The notes: a model not told the origin generated them from the sequence alone. A stretch of 42,705 bases of DNA from SABY01 sp964593705 (GCA_964593705.1 CAZQIV010000050.1:1-42705), one strand, 5' to 3'. Counted from the first letter of the stretch, positions 30,971-40,668 are shown. Numbers and translations: made by a program.

Positions 30971-32126
30971 AAGATATTTTATTTTCCAAGGCCGGTTGTG
31001 TTTCTTCAATCGACCTGCTAACACTCAAAATAATTCCTAAACTGGCACACGAAAACCAGAAGGAAGTACCTCCCATCGAAATAAATGGAAGTGTTTGCCC
31101 GGTTACAGGAAGCAGATTTACCGCTACCCCCATGTTGATAAGGGCTTGAAATACCATAAGGAAACTGATGCCAATAACCAGGAAACTCCCAAACTTTGTC
31201 TGGCACAGTCGTGCAATTTTTATCGACCTGAACATGAGTACCACAAAAAGAAGTATAACGAAAGCACCTCCAATAATTCCGTATTCTTCAATAATGATGG
31301 CATACACAAAATCGGAGTAGGAGTGGGGCAGGAAGTTGCGTTGGGTGCTGTTTCCCGGCATTTTGCCAAACAGGCGACCTCCGGCAATGGCCATTTTTGA
31401 CATCAAAACCTGGAATGCCGGTTCTGAGTCTTCGGTAAAATGCGATTCGACCCTGTTGTACCAGGTTGTTGCCCTTGGCAGCAACTCAGGTTGGTATTTT
31501 GCTATCGTCAACAACATTACAAAACTAAGTGCTCCAATGCCAATTAGTGCTGTAATGTGTTTTATGCTGGCCCTGCCAATGTAAAGAATGCCGAGGCTGG
31601 CCACAAACAACATGGCTGCCGTTGAAAAATTAGAGGGTAAAATCAAACCGCAAATCACCAGGATTGGGATAATAATTTTTATAAAACCGTTTTTGAAGTT
31701 TCGGATTTCATCCTGATTTTTTGCAAGAAATCTTGCGAGGTACATCATCAGGGCCAGTTTAGCCATGTCGGAAGTTTGAAAAGTAATCATGCCAAATCCG
31801 GGAATGTTAATGAGCAGGTAACGCCTTGCACCATTAATTACCGGGCCAAACAGTAGGGTAGCAATAAGCAAAACAATAGATACGTAAAACAGGAATTGTG
31901 CTGCCCGCGAAAAGTAGAGGTAGTTCATGCGGTGTACCGCGAACATGATCAGCAATCCGAGGACTACAAAAATAAACTGGCGAATCAGGTAATACTCTGT
32001 ATTGCCGTTTTGCTCGCGCCATGCCAGCGAGCTCGTGGAGCTGTAAATTGCAAGCAATGAAATTGCCGATAGGATAATGACCAGCACCCAAATCACTTTG
32101 TCTCCGTTAATCATTCGTGTAATCAT
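30957..32126 (-). CDS. FtsW, SEDS-family septal peptidoglycan polymerase
   Basis: This 389-aa protein has about ten transmembrane segments. SEDS hallmarks are visible: GFGMITFQTSDMAKLALMMY early, the large periplasmic loop with LPHSYSDFVYAIIIEEYG, and NMGVAVNLLPVTGQTLPFIS near the end. It works with the FtsI transpeptidase to make septal peptidoglycan. A 103-bp gap separates it from murD upstream. Confidence 0.96.
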   Translation of the reverse strand: MITRMINGDKVIWVLVIILSAISLLAIYSSTSSLAWREQNGNTEYYLIRQFIFVVLGLLIMFAVHRMNYLYFSRAAQFLFYVSIVLLIATLLFGPVINGARRYLLINIPGFGMITFQTSDMAKLALMMYLARFLAKNQDEIRNFKNGFIKIIIPILVICGLILPSNFSTAAMLFVASLGILYIGRASIKHITALIGIGALSFVMLLTIAKYQPELLPRATTWYNRVESHFTEDSEPAFQVLMSKMAIAGGRLFGKMPGNSTQRNFLPHSYSDFVYAIIIEEYGIIGGAFVILLFVVLMFRSIKIARLCQTKFGSFLVIGISFLMVFQALINMGVAVNLLPVTGQTLPFISMGGTSFWFSCASLGIILSVSRSIEETQPALENKISYATA

Positions 32127-32229
32127 TTGGTTGTAGTTTTAAGGGTTGATAAAATAAGGCTTGATCGAAAAATAAAAAAAGTAATATGTTGAGTAATGTG
32201 TTTCATCAATGGTTAGTCATCCGATAAGA

Positions 32230-33582
32230 TTATAGATTAAATACAGCAGTTTTGAACTGGTTGCCCCGGTCTTCGTAGTTGTTAAAAAGATCGAAACTGG
32301 CACAAGCCGGCGAAAGCAGTGTAATATCACCTTTTTCACCCAATTTGTAAGCCATCAACACGGCTTCGGCCATGCTTTGTGTTTCAAGAATAATTTTACA
32401 TACCGGCGAAAATGTATCGATAATTTTGTTGTTGTCGATGCCGAGGCAAATAATGGCTTTCACTTTTTCGCTTACTACCGGTAAAAGCGAAGCATAGTCG
32501 TTGCCTTTGTCCTGTCCACCGCAAATCCAAATTACCTGACGGGTTGCATTTTCGAGCGCATACCAGGTTGAGTTGATGTTGGTGGCTTTTGAATCGTTGA
32601 TGAATTCGATGCCTCTTATCGATGCAACCTGCTCCAGCCTGTGTTCAACGCCCTGAAAATCCGACAAGCTGAGCTTGATGTTTTCTTTCCTGATATCGAA
32701 AAGTTTGCCGGCGATTGCAGCAGCCATCGAGTTGTAAGCATTGTGCCTTCCGCTAAGCGCCATTTCCTTTAATGTCATTACCATTTTATCGTTCTTTATA
32801 TTGATAATTATTTTGCTTTTTTGATAATCTGTATTATTTCTTTCGAAGAAAGCTCCATTTTCAAGCTTCTTGTTTTCAAGACTGAATGGATATTTTTGTG
32901 CCAGGCTGTTTAAGGTTTCCAGCTTCCGCTTGATTACTTCATCATCCCGGCAATAAATGAAAGCATCCGATCCTGTTTGGTTTTGGACAATCCTGAACTT
33001 CGAATCTGCATATTTTTCAAAATCATAATCATACCTGTCGAGATGATCGGGCGTGATGTTCATCAGCACTGCAACTTCTGCTTTAAAATCAAACATGCCA
33101 TCCAACTGAAAGCTGCTGATTTCGAGCACCAGGTATTCATAATCGCGTTCTGCAAGCAACCAGGCCATACTTTTACCCACGTTGCCGCCAAGGCCCACAT
33201 CCAATCCTGCATTTTTCATAATGTGGTAAGTGAGAAGCGTTGTTGTTGTTTTCCCGTTGCTGCCGGTGATACACACTTTTTTTGCCTTTGTAAAGCGGCC
33301 TGCAAATTCAATTTCAGAAATTACAGGAATTCCCAAATCATGCGCTTTTTTAATTAAAGGGGCTTTGTCGGGAATGCCCGGGCTTTTAATGATGAAATCA
33401 GAAGCAAGTATCCTGGCCTCGCTGTGTTTGCCTTCTTCAAAATCAATGTCAGACTGTAAAAGAACTGTTTTGTATTTGTTGTTAATTTTTCCTTTATCCG
33501 AAAGGAAAATACCGAAGCCTTTTTTTTTGGCTAAGAGCGCTGCGCCGGTGCCACTTTCGCCCCCCCCCAGTATGGCTATCAT
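32230..33582 (-). CDS. UDP-N-acetylmuramoyl-L-alanine--D-glutamate ligase (MurD)
   Basis: MurD adds D-Glu to UDP-MurNAc-L-Ala. ATP loop CITGSNGKTTTTLLTYHI, MNITPDHLDRY and NDSKATNINSTWYALEN are diagnostic. The start is taken as ATG 33582 (MIAILGGGESGT); a TTG 9 nt upstream is also possible. Codons 5-7 contain nine consecutive G residues (plus-strand C run 33560-33568), a homopolymer prone to slippage or base-calling error. The frame is intact as given. Confidence 0.96.
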   Translation of the reverse strand: MIAILGGGESGTGAALLAKKKGFGIFLSDKGKINNKYKTVLLQSDIDFEEGKHSEARILASDFIIKSPGIPDKAPLIKKAHDLGIPVISEIEFAGRFTKAKKVCITGSNGKTTTTLLTYHIMKNAGLDVGLGGNVGKSMAWLLAERDYEYLVLEISSFQLDGMFDFKAEVAVLMNITPDHLDRYDYDFEKYADSKFRIVQNQTGSDAFIYCRDDEVIKRKLETLNSLAQKYPFSLENKKLENGAFFERNNTDYQKSKIIINIKNDKMVMTLKEMALSGRHNAYNSMAAAIAGKLFDIRKENIKLSLSDFQGVEHRLEQVASIRGIEFINDSKATNINSTWYALENATRQVIWICGGQDKGNDYASLLPVVSEKVKAIICLGIDNNKIIDTFSPVCKIILETQSMAEAVLMAYKLGEKGDITLLSPACASFDLFNNYEDRGNQFKTAVFNL

Positions 33583-33603
33583 TTTTGACAATCCATATCC
33601 TCC

Positions 33604-34857
33604 TTACCTTATTTTTAACGTGATTACCGTGAATACGGCAAGCATAATCCCAACGATGAAAAATCGCTGCACAATTTTGGGTTCCGAATATCCTTTCAGT
33701 TGATAATGATGATGCAATGGCGACATTTTAAAAATCCGCCGTCCGGCACCAAATTTCTTTCTTGTATATTTAAAATAGCTTACCTGCATTACCACCGATA
33801 AATTCTCGGCGAGGAATATGCCACAAAGAATCGGGATGAGCAGCTCCTTGCGCAGCATGATGGCAAATACGGCAATGATTCCGCCAATGGCCAACGATCC
33901 TGTATCGCCCATAAAAACCTGGGCGGGAAATGAGTTGTACCATAAAAAGCCAATACATGCACCCACGAAGGCGCTTATAAAAATTACCAGTTCGCCGGTG
34001 TCGGGGATGTACATAATGTTGAGGTAATTGGCAAAAAAGATGTTGCCCGAAACATAAGCAAATATCGCCAGCGTGGTACCGATAATCGCGGATGTCCCTG
34101 TAGCCAGTCCGTCCATACCATCAGTAAGATTTGCACCATTTGATACAGCTATAATGATGAGAATTACCGCCGGAATAAATACCAGGAATGTGTATTTTTT
34201 GTAAGCTTCGCCAAGCCAGGATAGAAAGATCGAGTAATCAAATTCGTTGTTTTTGAAAAACGGTATGGTTGACTTTGTTGATTTAATGGGCTCAGGATTG
34301 AAAAGCACCATTGCATCACCTGTTTTATTATTGTCGAAAGTTATTGATTGATCGATAAATGAAACATCGGTTGATTTTTCACGAATTACAATATCAGGAC
34401 TCCAATACATCATCAACCCTACAAAGAGACCAATAACAATTTGCCCAATTACTTTAAACTTTCCGGCCAGTCCATGTTTATCTTTTTTAAAAACCTTAAT
34501 GTAATCATCAATAAATCCAATAAATCCAAGCCACACAGTACTAATTAGAATGATGATAATATAGATATTGTGTAGCTTGGCAAAAAGCAGTGTAGGAATA
34601 AGGATGGCGCCAAGAATAATGAGGCCGCCCATGGTTGGGGTTCCTTTTTTTTCCATTTGCCCTTCCAGGCCAAGATCACGGATACTCTCGCCTACCTGCT
34701 TTCTTTTCAGAAAACTGATGAGTTGTTTACCGAAAAGTAATGAAATAACAAGCGAAGTAATTACAGCCATCCCGGCACGGAAAGAAATATATTCAAACAT
34801 CCCGGCACCGGGAAAATCAAAGTTACGTTCGAGATATGCAAAAAGGTAATAAAGCAT
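33604..34857 (-). CDS. Phospho-MurNAc-pentapeptide transferase (MraY)
   Basis: This integral membrane enzyme makes lipid I from UDP-MurNAc-pentapeptide and undecaprenyl phosphate. GFIDDYIKVFKKDKHGLAGK holds the catalytic Asp pair. NLTDGMDGLATG, FMGDTGSLAIGG and MSPLHHHYQLKG are also conserved. Length 417 aa versus about 360 in enterobacteria; the extra ~55 residues, after LMMYWSPDIVIREKS, form a periplasmic-side insert common in Bacteroidota. Confidence 0.97.
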   Translation of the reverse strand: MLYYLFAYLERNFDFPGAGMFEYISFRAGMAVITSLVISLLFGKQLISFLKRKQVGESIRDLGLEGQMEKKGTPTMGGLIILGAILIPTLLFAKLHNIYIIIILISTVWLGFIGFIDDYIKVFKKDKHGLAGKFKVIGQIVIGLFVGLMMYWSPDIVIREKSTDVSFIDQSITFDNNKTGDAMVLFNPEPIKSTKSTIPFFKNNEFDYSIFLSWLGEAYKKYTFLVFIPAVILIIIAVSNGANLTDGMDGLATGTSAIIGTTLAIFAYVSGNIFFANYLNIMYIPDTGELVIFISAFVGACIGFLWYNSFPAQVFMGDTGSLAIGGIIAVFAIMLRKELLIPILCGIFLAENLSVVMQVSYFKYTRKKFGAGRRIFKMSPLHHHYQLKGYSEPKIVQRFFIVGIMLAVFTVITLKIR

Positions 34858-34878
34858 TTTATCTTATCAGTTGTTGAT

Positions 34879-36336
34879 TCATAAATTGTTCAGACATTCC
34901 ATTAATATTTCGCGGTCATCGAAGTGATGCCTCACCCCATTAATTTCCTGGTAGGTTTCGTGGCCTTTGCCGGCTACCAGGATAATATCGCCTTTAACCG
35001 AAATCATTGAGGCTGTTTTAATGGCTTCTCTTCTGTCGGTGATCTTTACTGTTTTTCTCTTATTGTCATTGTCCAATCCTTTTTCCATGTCCTGGATGAT
35101 GTCTTCAGGATTTTCGTTTCTCGGGTTATCGGAAGTCAGGATTACCCTGTCGCTGTATTTGCACGCAATCTGCGCAAGCTGCGGCCTTTTTGTTTTGTCG
35201 CGGTTACCGCCGGCACCAACTATGGTCAGCAAGTGTTCATTTCCCTGCCTTACATTATTTATAGTTTGCAATACATTATTCAATGCATCAGGGGTGTGAG
35301 CGTAGTCCACAATGGCTGTTATTCCCGAATTGTTGGGGATCACCTGGAACCTTCCCTCCACAGGGTCGAGCTTACTGATGTTAAGTAAAACTTCATCCCG
35401 GTTTTGCCCGTCGATGATTGCGGTGGCGTAAACAGCCATCAGGTTATAGGCATTGAAGGTTCCGACAAGTTTGATCCAAACATCATTTTTGTCTATCCGG
35501 ATTTGAAGACCTTCAAAAAGATTTTCGAGAATTTTTCCTTTAAAATCTGATACATTTTTTAAGCTGTACGTAAGTTTTCTTGCTTTGGTATTTTGAAGTA
35601 TAACGCCCGCGTGTTTGTCGTCGCTGTTAACCAAAGCAAAAGCTTCTTTGGGCAATTCATCGAAAAGTTTTTTCTTAGCACTAATGTAATTATCAAATGT
35701 TGCATGATAATCCAGATGGTCGTGTGTGATATTCGAGAATATAGCACCGTGGATTTGTAATCCGCTGATGCGTTCCTGATCGATGGCGTGCGAACTTATT
35801 TCCATAAAGCAATAATCGCAACCGGCATCTGCCATTGCAGCAATGTTCCTGTTTATCTGGATGGCATCGGCCGTGGTGTGTGTTGATTTAACGATGGTGT
35901 TGCCGATCCGGTTTTCGATGGTTGAGAGCATACCGGCTTCGTAGCCCAACGATTTAAAAAGCTTGTATAGCAGGAAAACTGTGGTGGTTTTTCCATTTGT
36001 TCCCGTAATCCCGATTACTTTTAATTTCCGGGAAGGATGGTCGTAATATGCTGAAGCTATCAATCCAAGCGCTTTGGCCGAATTTTCAACTTTCACAAAA
36101 GTTATATGCTCAGGTTGAGATTCGGGTAAGCTTTCACAAACAACAACTTTAGCACCTTTCCCGATTGCTTTATCAATATACTTATGCCCGTCAACCCGTG
36201 TGCCGCTGATGGCTATAAATAAATTGCCATGCTCAATCTCCCGGGAGTCAAAGGTGATTTTATTAACCATAACTTCTTCGTCTCCTGAAATTTCAAGAAT
36301 ACTTACATCGGTTAATATGTTTTTAAGTTTTTTCAA
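34879..36336 (-). CDS. UDP-MurNAc-tripeptide synthetase (MurE), meso-DAP type
   Basis: MurE adds the third stem residue. ATP loop VIGITGTNGKTTTVFLL, then ISSHAIDQERISGL and VDYAHTPDALNNVL. The motif LTSDNPRNENP carries DNPR, the signature for meso-diaminopimelate rather than lysine. 485 aa; ends in TGA. Four nt separate it from ftsI upstream. Confidence 0.97.
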   Translation of the reverse strand: MKKLKNILTDVSILEISGDEEVMVNKITFDSREIEHGNLFIAISGTRVDGHKYIDKAIGKGAKVVVCESLPESQPEHITFVKVENSAKALGLIASAYYDHPSRKLKVIGITGTNGKTTTVFLLYKLFKSLGYEAGMLSTIENRIGNTIVKSTHTTADAIQINRNIAAMADAGCDYCFMEISSHAIDQERISGLQIHGAIFSNITHDHLDYHATFDNYISAKKKLFDELPKEAFALVNSDDKHAGVILQNTKARKLTYSLKNVSDFKGKILENLFEGLQIRIDKNDVWIKLVGTFNAYNLMAVYATAIIDGQNRDEVLLNISKLDPVEGRFQVIPNNSGITAIVDYAHTPDALNNVLQTINNVRQGNEHLLTIVGAGGNRDKTKRPQLAQIACKYSDRVILTSDNPRNENPEDIIQDMEKGLDNDNKRKTVKITDRREAIKTASMISVKGDIILVAGKGHETYQEINGVRHHFDDREILMECLNNL

Positions 36337-36340
36337 ACGT

Positions 36341-38449
36341 TTAAATTTCTAATGTTAAGTAGATTTCGTAACCTTTTTTCAGCGTTGTTCCCGGGGCAAG
36401 CGATTGTTTTTTTACCAGTCCACGCCCTTTAATGTTCACGATCAATCCCATGTTTTCGAGCAAAAACACGGCATCCTTTGCACCAAGCCCGGTAACATCC
36501 GGGATCGACTTTACTTTCATGAATTCATCATAAGATTCCTTGTTGGTCTCAACATTCATTATTTCATCCGCATCAAAACCCAAATCATAAATTTCTTTTT
36601 TACTATCAGGGAGTTTAAAATTTTGAGCAATTAAATGATCCACCTTGTTTTTTGAGTCGGGATGAATGTCGATTTCAGTGGCGTAAATGATGTCGGCGAT
36701 TTTCTTGAAGACCGGAGCAGCAACCTGCGTGGCATAATATCCGCCTTCCTTAGGGCGATAAATTACCACGATGCATGAATATTTTGGATTGTCAGCAGGG
36801 AAATAACCTGCAAAAGATGCATTGTATTTTGGGATGTAAACCCCGTTTTCGTTCACTTTGGCAGTCCCGGTTTTTCCGGCAATTGTATAAATGTCGTTTT
36901 TGATGTTTGTGGCTGTTCCTCTTTCTACCGCGCCTTCCAGATATCGTTGTGCTAAGGCCAGGGTTTTGTTTGAACAAATTGATTTTCGTGTAACCTCAGG
37001 TTCGAATTCTTCGATCACCCTGCCAGCTTCATTAATACTTTTAACAAGACGGGGTTTAACCATTTTGCCATGGTTTGCTACTGCATTGTAAAAGGTGAGC
37101 ATTTGCAGGGGAGTAACCGTAATTTCGTATCCGATCGACATCCATGGCAATGTAACCTTGGACCAATTACGGTCGTCGGGGTCTTTGATGGCCGGAGTGG
37201 GTTCACCATATATTTCAATTCCGGTGGTTTCGATGGGAAATAATTTTTTTAGGCCGCGATAGAACTCCCATTCTTTTCCTGTGTAATGATCGTAGATGAT
37301 TCTTGATACTCCAACATTTGAAGAATATACCAGGCATTCCTCGGGTGTAAGCCAACCGTCGGCATCAATCAGGTGAGAGTCTCTCATGGTTTTTCCATGA
37401 TACATAGTCCATCCATCTCCAATGGACACCGAATCAACTTTGTCGATGGTGCCGTCTTCCAGGGCAATCATCATCGAGGCTAACTTAAATGTTGACCCGG
37501 GCTCGATGGCTTCACCTATTGCAAGGTTATAGGTTTCGTTATAAGTGTTGTCCTTTTCGTTGTGGATAAGATTGGCGATGGCTTTAATTTCGCCGGTTTC
37601 AACTTCCATCACAATCACGGTTCCCTTTTCGGCATCGTGTTCGATGAGCTGTTCGAGTAAAGCATTTTCTGCCACATCCTGGAAATAGGTGTTAATTGTA
37701 GTTATTACGTCCAATCCGTTTTGTGGTTCTATATCGACTTCGCTATAAATCGGCCTCCACGAATTGTTGGCCATCCGCTTGCGCAGTTGTATTCCTGGTG
37801 TGCCTCGTAAGTAAGGGTCAAAATAACCTTCCAGGCCAACCAGCACGCTGTCTTTTTCGTTAACACGGGCGTATCCTACAGTCCGCTTTGCCAAAATTCC
37901 AAAAGGATATTCGCGTTGTATTTTTCTCTCGGCAATCAGGCCTCCCTTAATATTTCCCCGGTTTACAATGGGGAATTTTTTTATTTCGTTCAGTTGGTCG
38001 TAGGTCACATTTCTATGAATCGACAAGTAGCGGTTTCCGTTTTTGCGGGCATTGATAAGGTATTGTTTGTAGCCCCAATTTGTGCGGTCGCCAAACATTT
38101 TAGAAAGATACCAGGCAAGGTTTGAAATGCTGTCGTTATACAGTTTATTGGAAATGTAGGGTGAGGCGGCGTCAAAGCGGATATCGAATGTTGGTATTGA
38201 TGTTGCCAGAAGGCTTCCGTCGGCGGCATAAATATTACCTCTCATGGCCTCCGTTTCGAAGTACTTGAATTCGATTTCTCTTGCACGCTTATTGAGCCCC
38301 GGGCCTTCGATAATTTGAATATGGGCAGCTTTTATGATGATGCCGATGCCGAAGAGGAAGAGAATAATGAAGATAAGATAAGCCCTGGCCATGCTTTCCT
38401 TGCCGGGACCCTGTACCTTTTGTTTTGGGGTTTTTGTTGATTTTTTCAT
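36341..38449 (-). CDS. Penicillin-binding protein, septal transpeptidase FtsI-like (PBP3) with one PASTA domain
   Basis: This 702-aa protein has a cytoplasmic tail and one transmembrane helix (about residues 21-40), then a pedestal domain (FKYFETEAMRGNIYAADGSL). The transpeptidase domain has the active-site motifs SxxK (GSTFK, S319/K322), SSN (376-378) and KTGT (526-529). A C-terminal PASTA domain (SIPDVTGLGAKDAVFLLENM, with a final YEIYLTLEI) follows. It cross-links septal peptidoglycan with FtsW. Confidence 0.96.
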   Translation of the reverse strand: MKKSTKTPKQKVQGPGKESMARAYLIFIILFLFGIGIIIKAAHIQIIEGPGLNKRAREIEFKYFETEAMRGNIYAADGSLLATSIPTFDIRFDAASPYISNKLYNDSISNLAWYLSKMFGDRTNWGYKQYLINARKNGNRYLSIHRNVTYDQLNEIKKFPIVNRGNIKGGLIAERKIQREYPFGILAKRTVGYARVNEKDSVLVGLEGYFDPYLRGTPGIQLRKRMANNSWRPIYSEVDIEPQNGLDVITTINTYFQDVAENALLEQLIEHDAEKGTVIVMEVETGEIKAIANLIHNEKDNTYNETYNLAIGEAIEPGSTFKLASMMIALEDGTIDKVDSVSIGDGWTMYHGKTMRDSHLIDADGWLTPEECLVYSSNVGVSRIIYDHYTGKEWEFYRGLKKLFPIETTGIEIYGEPTPAIKDPDDRNWSKVTLPWMSIGYEITVTPLQMLTFYNAVANHGKMVKPRLVKSINEAGRVIEEFEPEVTRKSICSNKTLALAQRYLEGAVERGTATNIKNDIYTIAGKTGTAKVNENGVYIPKYNASFAGYFPADNPKYSCIVVIYRPKEGGYYATQVAAPVFKKIADIIYATEIDIHPDSKNKVDHLIAQNFKLPDSKKEIYDLGFDADEIMNVETNKESYDEFMKVKSIPDVTGLGAKDAVFLLENMGLIVNIKGRGLVKKQSLAPGTTLKKGYEIYLTLEI

Positions 38450-38458
38450 TGTGGTTGA

Positions 38459-38869
38459 TTAAGGGTTTGCTAAAATTTTTTGGGGAGGTTCGGTTGATGG
38501 TTTAAGGCCGTAGGGTGCGAGCTTTTCAGCGAGGTAAGATGCGCGTTTTTTCTCGTTGAGCTTGGTTTTCATCCTCAGGTATTTAAAGCTCAGTTCAGTG
38601 TTTGCTTTTTTAAGCTTGTCGATTTCACGAATTTTCTTTTCGGCAAAGTGGTCGTTTGCAATATAAAGTAAGCCCAATGCTGCCAAAAAAAGGATAAACA
38701 GGATTTTAGCCTTCAGATTTCCGCTCTTGATAAATGAACCGTCCAGCACATCGTGTGTGCCTTTAAGGAAAGCATTTTGCTTTTTCCCGGTCTTTGGTTT
38801 TCCCCGGTCTTTTTGTCTTTCCCGGTCTTTTTGTTTTTCCGGGTTGATTTTGTTTACTTGATGAGTCAT
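38459..38869 (-). CDS. FtsL-like bitopic division protein
   Basis: This 136-aa protein has a basic, low-complexity cytoplasmic tail (DRERQKDRGKPKTGKKQ), one transmembrane helix (ILFILFLAALGLLYIAN) and a periplasmic coiled coil (IREIDKLKKANTELSFKYLR, MKTKLNEKKRASYLAEKLA). The topology and position between rsmH and ftsI identify it as the FtsL equivalent. Its start overlaps the rsmH stop by 4 nt. Confidence 0.85.
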   Translation of the reverse strand: MTHQVNKINPEKQKDRERQKDRGKPKTGKKQNAFLKGTHDVLDGSFIKSGNLKAKILFILFLAALGLLYIANDHFAEKKIREIDKLKKANTELSFKYLRMKTKLNEKKRASYLAEKLAPYGLKPSTEPPQKILANP

Positions 38870-39774
38870 GATTTTATTGGTTTTAATTTAGAGGCTATTC
38901 TCAATTTTGCACTTCTTGAACGACTATTTACATGCTGCTCTTCGGCAGAAGCTTCGATAGGTTTTTTGTTTTCGGGTTCAAAAATCCGAAGCGGATTACC
39001 ATAGAAATCTTTTTCCTGTCTGCCCTCAAAATTTCCTGTTCTCATAAAGTTTTTTACCAGCCGATCCTCAAGCGAATGGTAACTGATCACGACAAGTTTT
39101 CCCCCTTCTTTTAAAACATCGGCTGATTGTTGCAGCATTTCTTTTAGCGCTTCAAGTTCCTCATTAATTTCGATTCGTAATGCCTGCAATACCTTTGCAA
39201 AAAACTTATTTTCTTTTCCGCGCTGGGCAAACCTGCCCAGGATTTTTTCCAGGTCGGCAAATGTGCTGACAGCTTTTAATTTTCGTTGTTTGTCGATGGC
39301 CCTGCTCAAAGACCCTGCATTGTTTAGTTCTCCATAATTTCTGAAAATGTAGGTGAGCTGTTTCACGCTATATTCATTCAATACTTCCCATGCCGACTTT
39401 TTCTGTTTGCGATTCATGCGCATGTCCAGCTCATCGGGGAAGCGCATAGAAAAGCCCCTCGCCGCATTGTCGAATTGGTGAGAGCTTACGCCAAGATCAG
39501 CCAAAATGCCGTCAACCGGAATTGCATCGTAGTATTTCATGAAATTTTTCAAATACCTGAAATTATGATTGATCAAAGTGAATCTTTTGTCGTCAATTTT
39601 ATTTTGGAGGGCATCATCATCCTGATCGAATCCATACAAATGACCTTTTTCAAGTTTATCAAGGATGGTCTTTGAATGTCCACCTCCCCCAAAAGTTACA
39701 TCCACGTAGATGCCGTTTGGCTGAATGTTCATTCCATCGATACTTTCGTGCAGAAGAACAGGATTATGATACAT
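38866..39774 (-). CDS. 16S rRNA m4C1402 methyltransferase RsmH (MraW)
   Basis: This 302-aa protein has the SAM-binding VTFGGGGHSKTILDKL, GILADLGVSSHQFDNAARGF and the C-terminal LVVISYHSLEDRLVKNFMR with a helical insert between. It N4-methylates C1402 in the decoding centre. Second gene of the cluster; the start codon shares one base with the mraZ stop. Confidence 0.97.
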   Translation of the reverse strand: MYHNPVLLHESIDGMNIQPNGIYVDVTFGGGGHSKTILDKLEKGHLYGFDQDDDALQNKIDDKRFTLINHNFRYLKNFMKYYDAIPVDGILADLGVSSHQFDNAARGFSMRFPDELDMRMNRKQKKSAWEVLNEYSVKQLTYIFRNYGELNNAGSLSRAIDKQRKLKAVSTFADLEKILGRFAQRGKENKFFAKVLQALRIEINEELEALKEMLQQSADVLKEGGKLVVISYHSLEDRLVKNFMRTGNFEGRQEKDFYGNPLRIFEPENKKPIEASAEEQHVNSRSRSAKLRIASKLKPIKS

Positions 39775-40247
39775 TATACTTGGATTTCAGGAGGTTTATT
39801 ACCCATTACTTCCTCGGCCAGCATTTGGAAATCCTCATCATCCTCTTCATAAGCCACTTCGGCTTCATACTTATCTTTATCCCATATTTCGAGGATATTG
39901 ATTTGTGATGAGATTACTATCGATTTTGAGATACCGGCAAAAGCCATTAAATCATTCGGGATGTTGAGCCTGCCGGTGCTGTCGAGTTCAACAGGCTTAA
40001 CTCCGGCGAGGAACTTTCGAATAAATTTTGCATTTTTCTTTATGAAACGGTTTAGCTTGTTGATTTCCAAAAGCTTGCTGTTCCATTCCTCCTTGGGCCA
40101 CAATTCAAGGCACTGGCTAAAAACGCTTCGTTTCATGATAAACCCATTGGCTAACTCCTGCGACAGCTCGCTCTTGAGCTTACCGGGCAGCAAAACCCTG
40201 CCTTTGTTATCCAGTTTACATTCGTAAGTGTAAGTAAGATCTACCAC
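39774..40247 (-). CDS. Transcriptional regulator MraZ
   Basis: This 157-aa protein has two SpoVT/AbrB-like repeats, each with the DxxGRxxLP pattern: CKLDNKGRVLLPGKLKSEL and ELDSTGRLNIPNDLMAFAG. It binds direct repeats upstream of its own operon and represses the dcw cluster. The start codon is GTG (plus CAC at 40245-40247). A ~25-residue acidic tail (VAYEEDDEDFQMLAEE) follows the second repeat. Confidence 0.95.
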   Translation of the reverse strand: MVDLTYTYECKLDNKGRVLLPGKLKSELSQELANGFIMKRSVFSQCLELWPKEEWNSKLLEINKLNRFIKKNAKFIRKFLAGVKPVELDSTGRLNIPNDLMAFAGISKSIVISSQINILEIWDKDKYEAEVAYEEDDEDFQMLAEEVMGNKPPEIQV

Positions 40248-40266
40248 GTTTTAGCTTTTTAAAGGC

Positions 40267-40335
40267 CAAATATATGTCAAAAATTACCACCAAACAACAC
40301 CTTGTTAATAACTTTTACCACATTTTACCACCATT
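40267..40335 (-). promoter_or_regulatory. dcw promoter with candidate MraZ boxes
   Basis: On the minus strand TATATTTG (plus 40267-40274) is a perfect -7 box, with TTTG 16 nt upstream (40291-40294). Two adjacent 10-bp repeats, AATGGTGGTA and AAATGTGGTA (plus 40326-40335 and 40316-40325), lie upstream. A third GTGGTA unit lies at 40285-40290 beside the -33 box, and another overlaps the mraZ GTG start (40242-40247). Tandem GTG-containing boxes at about 10-bp spacing are what MraZ binds in other bacteria. Binding is inferred. Confidence 0.6.
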
Positions 40336-40472
40336 ACTTGCAATTTTTGCCATTTGTAATATCGATGAATAAAGGCATTGATAGAGAATGATTAAAAAAT
40401 AGCGGGTTTAAAAAAAGTTGATGGATTCAATGTTTTAAGATTTTTTATTGGTTTTAAGATGACATCTTTTAA

Positions 40473-40540
40473 TTAGAGCCAGTATTTTTAGTAATGTTTC
40501 CCGCAGATTTAATCTGCGCTTATCGGCGAAATCTGCGGGA
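40473..40540. repeat. Second full copy of the TTTCCCGCAGA-family palindrome
   Basis: The left flank TTAGAGCCAGTATTTTTAG continues through GTAATGTTTCCCGCAGA and matches 26212-26246 with two mismatches. Arms TCCCGCAGATTT (40499-40510) and AAATCTGCGGGA (40529-40540) close a shorter stem. It lies in the divergent gap between mraZ and the plus-strand acyltransferase gene. Confidence 0.7.
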
Positions 40541-40668
40541 TATTTTTTGGCCTCGGATCGAGATAGTTGAATTTATGGACAGGCAATAATTAAGGAGCTT
40601 TTTAAAAGGTTTTACGATGCAAGATTAATCAAAAAGTTATTTTTTATCAAGTACTATTTTATATTCTT

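Noticed and set aside
30970..31024. Longer N-terminus for murG
   Set aside because: The extension lies within ftsW coding sequence, and the MurG fold begins at MQQPKFKILISGGGTGG, supporting ATG 30970.
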